From Todiramphus chloris collaris (Eukaryota; Chordata; Aves; Coraciiformes; Alcedinidae): a stretch of 64,000 nt of DNA. The notes under the pieces are model-generated. The model saw only the letters and a list, made by a program, of their open reading frames with translations. It was not told where the DNA came from and made no database searches. The DNA lies in NCBI GenBank assembly GCA_025345505.1, contig JANVCC010000022.1, forward strand, positions 30,391,213 to 30,455,212, given 5' to 3'. Position 1 is the first letter of the stretch. The number at the start of each line of letters is the position of its first letter. Positions 56,670 to 64,000 of this stretch are shown here, in pieces. The translations under genes and the position numbers were made by a program.

Positions 56670-59600
56670 GTGGGTCAAAAAAATCCCTCAGGAAAATTTG
56701 AGTTTGCCTACAAATGGGCAGTTGTGACATCCTAGACGAATTCAGTGGCACTTCACACCTCCCGACTCATCCTCCCTGGTGCTGTTGAGAGGCAGTGCAA
56801 AGCCTCCCGCGTGCAGCGGGGCTCTGGCACACAGGCACGCTGCTGCAAGCAGAGTTCATCACCAGGAGCTATTTCTGCAGCTTCACCCTGGCCATTCATT
56901 TCTCGTACAGAGCAAAAATCTTGGCTCCAGTGAAATCACTTGGACCTCTGCCAGTGGGCACGGAGCCAGGATTTTCCCCAGCTCTCAGGGTGCCTTATCA
57001 CAAGTGACAATTTCATTCAGCTGCCACGATAGCCACTGGGAACCCCCTGCCTCTCCAGAGATGTTTCAAGCGTGGAAAAGCCTCTGTTGCATAGAGATTT
57101 TTATTTTCCTGAGGCTCAGCACTGTGCAACGTCTGCAGGTGGTGTCCTGTCCCTCAGAGCTTCTTACTCTGCAATCTGCAGTTTGGAGTAATCTTTTGCC
57201 CTTCATCTCAGCTGAGTAATGGCTTCTGTCAAGGACAGGCTGCACTCCAGTCACAATTGGGCCCTCTCAGCTTGCACAAGCGTTGTAGGGATTTGGGGCA
57301 CATAAACCACCTTCCTGAAATACCAGTCCTCTCTTTGGCCTTGCTTTCTCTGGGACAAACATTCCAAATTCACCTTGGTGACTTATCATTGAAGAAGCGA
57401 TGAAGTCCCAGTGGAACTCCCTGTTCCCCTGCACATGGTATTTATCTAAGCCCACCAAGGGGTGTACAAACTACATGATGCTTTGGTTTTGGGGGGGATT
57501 TTATTAAGATTAGTTCATTTCAGAATATGCTTTTTGACCTAGCAAAGACTCTTACCTTTTCTGCTGTGTTTTAGGTCTAGGAGTTGTGCTACCCACATAC
57601 AAACTCAGTAAAGAACTTTTTCTTCCAACAGTGGCACCTGCTCCAGGCAGGTACCACTCCATCACCTGGTGGACACTCCTACTCCACAAAGTTGTTCTTT
57701 GTTTGGATCTCTGATTATGGAATAAGTATATCCGCAGGGGAGCACTATCTATAGCAGTATCATTATGCAGACAGTTTTGCCAGTAAATGTCCTGGTGTAG
57801 ATGAGATCCAACTGATGTATCAGCTTTTCCATTACTTGTCTGTTCAGATCCTTTGCCTCCAGGTGAACTCAGGAACTGGAGACAAAATTACCCTGCTCCT
57901 CTCCTCTGAATCTTTTGATAAACCTAGTTTTAATGGACTATGGTGTCTGAAAGCACTTTACAGCAGAACAGATCCCAAGAGCAAAATTCAGCTAGTTTCT
58001 CCTACATTACATGTAGCTGTTCACCAAATTTATTGGGCAAGGTTCCTGAGCACGAGGAGGCCAGACCAGCACTGACAGAGGCTCTTTCTTATACAGCAGC
58101 CCTTTGATCAGACTGTCAGCATCATTTATTTGCTTGTGTTTCTTATGCTTGAACGCTCCGGTAAGTTATTTTTCCCAGTAGACTACCAGAGGCAAAGGCT
58201 GCTCTTCCAAGTTGGATCTGCACCTCTTCCCTTCCCCTCCATTTCAGCTAGATATGGAAATGATTTGGGGTTTATTGTTTGTTGGGTTTTTGGGTTTTTT
58301 TCCTAGCCTCTTTTGCCTGCCTGTTCTGTGTTAGAAGCTTCAGGAACACTGATCTCTGGACAAGACTCCACTTTGTGTTCTCCTTGTAGGAAATGTGGCT
58401 TGCAATCAGCACGACCTACTGCTCGCCAGGGTGAAGAGCATAGAATCAGCTACGGCATCCTGCCTTTCCATTAGACAGGAGCAAGGGGATGTGGGGGCTG
58501 AGTGCTATGGGTGGAAGAAAGGAGGTATCACCACCAGTTTATTGCACTGGGAGACAGAGGATGCTATAGGAACATAATAGCTTCTTGAAACAGGATCTCT
58601 GCCTGTGGGGAATTGTTCTACTGTGTCTGCAGCTATTATTTTTCTGCTAGCGACTCTGTGACTGCAGAGACATGGCAGGTGGTGAACTGCCCAGCACAGC
58701 TCAGTGCTGAGCAGAAACAGCCAGTTTGAGCTGGGCTTGAGCTCTGGGTTCCTGTGCTTGGAGACACCAAGTTAAACACCTCTAGGCACAAATCTGGTGC
58801 TCCACCAGTTACTACTGTATAGTGAAAGGTGATGGAGGAGGAGGCAGGATATGCCCCTTTGCTTAGAGCCAGCTATAAGAAAATGGTTTTCTTTCCTCAA
58901 ATGCACTGGGTACTTTGTGCAGGTAAGCTGAGTCTTCTTGCAGTGCAGGTTAGCCATTGCACATGTAAGATTGTGAAGGAAAGTAAGATAAATGCAGCAG
59001 TTCTGCAGCTCTTCCTAAGCGAGTGAGGGAGAAGAGCAGACATCCAGACCTCTTCTGCCTGTGCTGTGGATCTCAGATATTTCCTCATGACATTAAACTT
59101 GCTGCAGGGTCCGAAGCTGGCTGCTCCCAACCAGCTCTGGGCTCCCTCACAATCCTGAGTTAGGAATCATTGCTTTCAGGCCATTTTGCAAAACATTCCA
59201 AGTGTCTCATGAAAGCTGCTACCTTCTTGTTAACATTTTTTTTTTCTTTTTTTTTTTGAGACAAAATAAGACACAGATGACAGTAGCTGATGAGAGCCCT
59301 TGAACACGTATTTATATAACCAAGGCAGTGCTAAGAGCTGAACCAAGAGCATCATAGCTGAGCTGCAGGCAAACAAGCAGATTTCTTCTAATAACTTGGC
59401 TCCTGCACAGCACTGAAGTCTGTAGCCTTTGTGGTCATCTCAAAGTACCCACACCTACCCAAAGCTGAACAGTGTACAGCAAGCACTCTGTCAATACAGC
59501 TTGGTACTATCAATCAAAAGAGAGAAAATGCTGTCTCTGCAGACACCCAATGACTCACAGGAAACAGATACGAATCCTTCATAAACACTTTTTTTAAGGA

Positions 59601-62600
59601 GTACTCTGAGAAGATACAGCAGGGAGGCTGCAGCCAATGTGATGGTAAGAGTCTCATTCAACACAGCATCTCAGAAAATGATTTAACCCCAACTTCGTAA
59701 ATATCCATTAACAATTCCTGCATGTAGCTAGCCATAACACCTCAGAAAGTTTAATTACCACTTAAGAAATGGAAGACAAGATGAGCTATGTGACCTTTCC
59801 CACCCCAGATCCTGTAGGTCAGCATTATTTAAGACAACTGGGAGCCTGAAAAGCTAAACATTAGTGTTGGCAGATGAACAGATGGATGGATTGCTGCCAG
59901 CATAATCCATCTTCCCACTTGCCTGCATACGACTGGGTGACATTCAAAATGAACTATTTCCCTATGCAAAGAGAAATGCATGCAGTGCCATGAGCAGGCT
60001 TTAAAATGGACTCATCAGCACCAGTGGTAAAATGCTTTATGGCTGTTATTTAATGTTGCAGGCGAGACTGTAAACAAGAGGCATCAAGCTGTGAGAGAAG
60101 TGGGGGATGTAGTGACCACAGTGAATTTGCTGTAAGCCAACCCCTAAGCAAGTTGGTATAAATCTGTCAGGATGCTGTCGATTTCCCTTTGTGCATAAAT
60201 GCTCTAAATCTAATTAACCTTTTAATCAGAACAGATAAAATTATGGTATTATCATCAAAGGGGATGCTCTATCTACAGTTTCATGAAAAATTTCTATCTC
60301 TGCTCAACTTGAATTTGGAGTTTTTTATTTGCTTGGGGCTCTACGACTCAACTCCCCGAACACTTACAAAATGGAAAAGAGCAAAGTCCATTTCATAGGA
60401 AATTTCTTAACAAGGCCAGTTACTGTGCAGACACATCAGCTTGCCCAGTGCCAGATGGGACTCAGTCCAGAGCTTTCAGATCCAGCTCAAAATACCTGTT
60501 GCCTGATGCCCAGCTGAGGGCAGGCACAACAGGAGCTGTGATGCACTGCACCAGTGCGAATCACCTTACCCCCCCAGCAGAGAGCGCTGAAGCCCACAGA
60601 CTCCCACATATCCCTGGACTTGCTGGTGCTAACAGCTCGGATTTCAAAGTAAAATAATTTCCTTCATCTACTAGCTGTAGCAAGACCGTTCTGTCAGCTA
60701 CTAGACTACAACACGACTTCTAAATTGACACAAATCTAAAGTGTACCTTTGTGTCTTAGTACCCAAAAGGGCAAAGATCTCTATCACTAATACCACTCAG
60801 GACAGACTGCATGTTGGGGGGTTTTTTCACAACAGCTGGCTGAACTCTTCAGGATTTTATACATCTGCTGGCAAACACCTGTACTGTTGATGCAGTCAGA
60901 GAGTGCAATCGAGTGCAGAAACAAACCCAGTCAAGATCTCAACCTGGGACTCCAGGTGAGTGAAGCTTCCTGACTAACCCACTGCAGCATCTGGCTTCAC
61001 TGCACTTGCCTGTAGAATCTGAACCAAAAAAGCACTATTTCCCAGTTATTATTGCCCATGTGCCACCGCTAAATATACTTCTATATTAGCACTTATGTAA
61101 CGTTCAGTACAAAACCCATATGGCTCCTTTTGGAATGCAGCAACACAAGAAGAGCAAGCTGCAAAGACAGTCTGGAGATGGAGCTTGTAAAGATTTCTTT
61201 CTAAGCACCACATAGCATTCATTGCAGATGGACAGTGATGGAAGAGTTGTTACAACCTGCTCCAGATGGGCCATGTTTTCTTTTTTTCTGGTTGAAGCTA
61301 AAATGGATTTCTTTTATACATAAAGTGCCTACTAGTGATCCCTCTAGAACAAAAGCTGGTGAGCAGAGCAGATCCAAGCCTAGACTGAGTGTGAGAGCCC
61401 AACAGCCTCTAGTTACCTTGACCAGCCTTATCTGGGTTGTCTACCCTTGCTCCTGCCACCCATTGGCCTGGGAGCTGCATTGAAGTCCTTGCCCTGGTCC
61501 TTTCCTGAACAAGGCTGTACATATACTGACTCTGGCCTGGCCAACTTCACTTCCTGGGTGAGCATCAAAGCTGTATTGGGACCATGGCTTCCTCTGGGGT
61601 TTGTTGGACTGTAGCTGAACCACAGTCACGAGGCCCACTCTGCTCTTTTCATTTGGGTGCAGTGGGATTGTACCCCTTGTCCAAGGTTGCAGTCTCAACA
61701 TGCCCTTCTGCCTGGCTTCCACCTCACCTTCCTTTCCAGGTAAGTCCATCCTTACTTGCTACCTGACAAGGAGTTTTCTGAGCCCTTGAGTTTGGTGAGC
61801 ATTGCTCCCCCAGATTAAAAAGAAGAAAGAAATGTTCACATGCAACAAGAGAGTAGATAATTAAGAGTTTTCGAATGTGCCATGCAGCAACCACTGCCAG
61901 AAGACCTTCCAGGATATAGAAGCAAAGCAACTTGAGCCTGTCTGACTTCTTCAGAATGGAAAATAACTCAAATGAGAGCCTTTGAATGTTAACACTGTGC
62001 TTTAACAGATAAAGGGTAAAAATGTGTTTGGTAATTAACTACTTCTGGATAATGCTTAGCCTAAACATCAAGACTACAAGACCACTAAACTTTCACATGC
62101 ACTGCAAGAGAAGAAAGCTACATGCCTGGAAGAGACTGCAGTCCGAGTAGTAGGTCAGAGGCCTCACGCTGCTATTACTCCCAGTCTTAGAGATGATGGG
62201 TTCTTACCTCCAAAAATTGTTGTATCCCTTGTGGGCACATGCTACGTGAGACTTAATCTTGACAGATAGTAAGGAATTGATCACAGAATTAAAAAACGTA
62301 ACTGGTTGCTTAGTTACCAGTGATCACTACACAGTTATATTTGCTGTGTGCAAACAGAGCCCAGTGCAAACAAATTATCCATCATTACAACTCTAAAAAT
62401 GTCCGTTTCAGAGAGCTGAAAACAAGCGTGAGCCAGGCAATAAAGGAAATTTGAGCAGAAAAACACAAATGATAATTTGGAACCTCTTTTTATTTTAGGG
62501 TTTCTTTTGCTGATGTTCAAATAGCCACAATCCTGTGGCTGAGTAAAGTAAATATATTGGTTTGGAAAAAACCAAAAGTTTTGTTTATTGGGAAAGTGAA

Positions 62601-64000
62601 AGCAAGGGTGTTATGTGTATAAACACTGGGAAAATAGAAAGTAGTAAATAAAAATGACAAGCGAAGAACTGCACAACACCGATAAGGGGAAAAAAGACAC
62701 TGGGAGAATTAAAAAGCTTCAAAATTAATGATGGCGTGAAGGAGCTGAAATACACTGGGTTCTAAAAACAGCATGGAACTACAGTCAGTAGGAGTGCCAT
62801 GAATGTAGAGTCATCTGCTCAGCAATAACTGTCTTGGGAGCTCTAAGACATCAATCTGAGATAATTTTTTTAAAAAATTTTGTTGTTGTTGTTTCTTTGT
62901 TTGAATACCAAAATCTGAGATAAGAGTGGCCTTAGATTTAGGTCAGTTTGGAAAATACATTCCATAAGAACAGAACATTCCTGTTGGCTGGGAAAAGAAG
63001 CTAGACTAAAGCAGACTACAGAAAGGTGCATGATTTCATGGTGAAGATATTTAACCTGTAGAACAGTATTCTGCGGGCTGTCATGATCAGTGGGAATGGC
63101 TCTGGCACAGGAAACAGCCCTACGGCTGGGTGAGGCAGACTACCAGAAACAGCAGGTACAACAGTTGCAGGGATCTGCTGATGTCCCTCACACTTCTTGA
63201 AACACAGATATATGGATATTACTGTTGAATACACCGTGAGGAGCCACGCTCTTATTTCTGACAATTAGGTGCTATTCTTTCATGTTCTATCCTCAAAGAT
63301 CAAATAATGTAATCTCCCGTAACGGTGACTCTCCTTTAGCAAGGTCTGTCTTTCATCTTGCCACATCTGTGGGTAAGCTGCTGTACTCAGATGCCTTACA
63401 CATTCATGAGAGCATGCACCACATAGATGCTGGCGGGTTAGGTACTCAGGGGCTAACCCGTGCACTGAATTTATCACCATGGCTGTAAACAATTCGTGCT
63501 CAGCATTGCTGCTGTCCTGCTTCTCTTCTCCCCAGCAGTTCATCTTCCCTCTTCTGAAATACAGGGTAACAAAAGCAGCTACAGAGATTTCTGCCTTCCA
63601 TGCCTGCATTGCAAAGCGTGGCTGTGGCATATCTGATCATGTCCTCATGACAATTTAAGCTCTCTGAAGATGGGAATAGTCAGGGCTGGAAGCAGCCACA
63701 GTAGAAATGGGTTTGGGCTGAATGCTCTGCTTCTCTCCAGTAACAACTGCATGTTCTGTGGACAGGAAGGATAAAGGGCCATAAGCACTGAAGCCTCTAC
63801 AAGACCCAGGTTGGAGAAATCCCCTGCCCTGAGTAACCTGTAGTCTGAAGAGGAGGAGAGAAAGAAGGAAATAGGTCAGTCTGACTTCTTTATGCAACAC
63901 GGCACAATTCTATAGGGGGCATACAGCATCTTTTTGCCTTTGACTCCATTATGAGATTGATTCTTACTCGGCCAGAAGAGTGGAAGCAAAGAACAGACTG

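Larger units (their letters stand above)
48320..64000. other. region right of the exchange factor, no gene recognised
   Basis: About 15.7 kb with only short, unsupported open frames. It must hold the exchange factor's promoter and 5' non-coding exon(s), but I see no CpG island to mark them. Other contents are a purine-rich (GAGACAGA-like) stretch at about 49,240-49,370, AT palindromes at 49,514-49,547, A16 runs at 54,839 and 56,654, and a frame at 63.3-63.6 kb weakly reminiscent of a LINE reverse transcriptase. Confidence 0.6.

Noticed and set aside
63280..63630. 116-codon minus-strand frame with HGLAPEYLT, faintly like the end of some LINE reverse transcriptases
   Set aside because: The resemblance is limited to one short stretch. 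There is no LINE 3' end or flanking fragments that I can recognise.
1..64000. CRISPR arrays, bacterial operons, ribosomal RNA or riboswitches
   Set aside because: Nothing of the kind is present. The window is vertebrate nuclear DNA.

Overview
The window is vertebrate nuclear DNA, almost certainly from a bird. It has large intron-split genes, two CpG-rich promoters, a 5'-truncated CR1 LINE with the typical avian 3' end, and a degraded LTR whose core resembles avian endogenous-retrovirus LTRs. The order CpG island (probable CLASP1 promoter) - NIFK - TSN matches the order I remember from human 2q14 and chicken chromosome 7. I could not check this against a database.

Layout. (1) 1-600: a CpG island with NRF1-like and X-box-like sites and a strong hairpin, probably the start of CLASP1, which would run leftwards out of the window. 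(2) 600-11,607: about 11 kb in which I recognise no gene. (3) 11,608-16,861, minus strand: NIFK, six coding exons, 278 residues, with a CR1 LINE in its third intron and an LTR remnant in its second. (4) 16,862-17,286: a 425-bp bidirectional CpG promoter. (5) 17,287-24,370, plus strand: TSN (translin), six coding exons, 229 residues, with a 3'UTR of up to about 1.2 kb. (6) 25.6-33.2 kb: intergenic. (7) 33,846-48,293, minus strand: a Rho guanine-nucleotide exchange factor that I assembled from eight coding exons whose phases all agree (1,230 residues). It has a long N-terminal region with two cysteine clusters, then DH and PH domains. I cannot name its orthologue. (8) 48.3-64 kb: no gene recognised, though 5' non-coding exons of the exchange factor may lie here.

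How the genes relate. NIFK (nucleolar, binds Ki-67, rRNA processing) and TSN (cytoplasmic and nuclear nucleic-acid binding, C3PO complex with TRAX) share a divergent housekeeping promoter. TSN and the exchange factor converge on the 25.6-33.2 kb gap. The exchange factor is the least familiar object here. As far as I remember, human TSN has no Rho exchange factor beside it, so the gene may be lineage-restricted or lost or moved in mammals. Its N-terminus is only found by joining a 44-nt microexon between a short first coding exon and a 1.6-kb exon.
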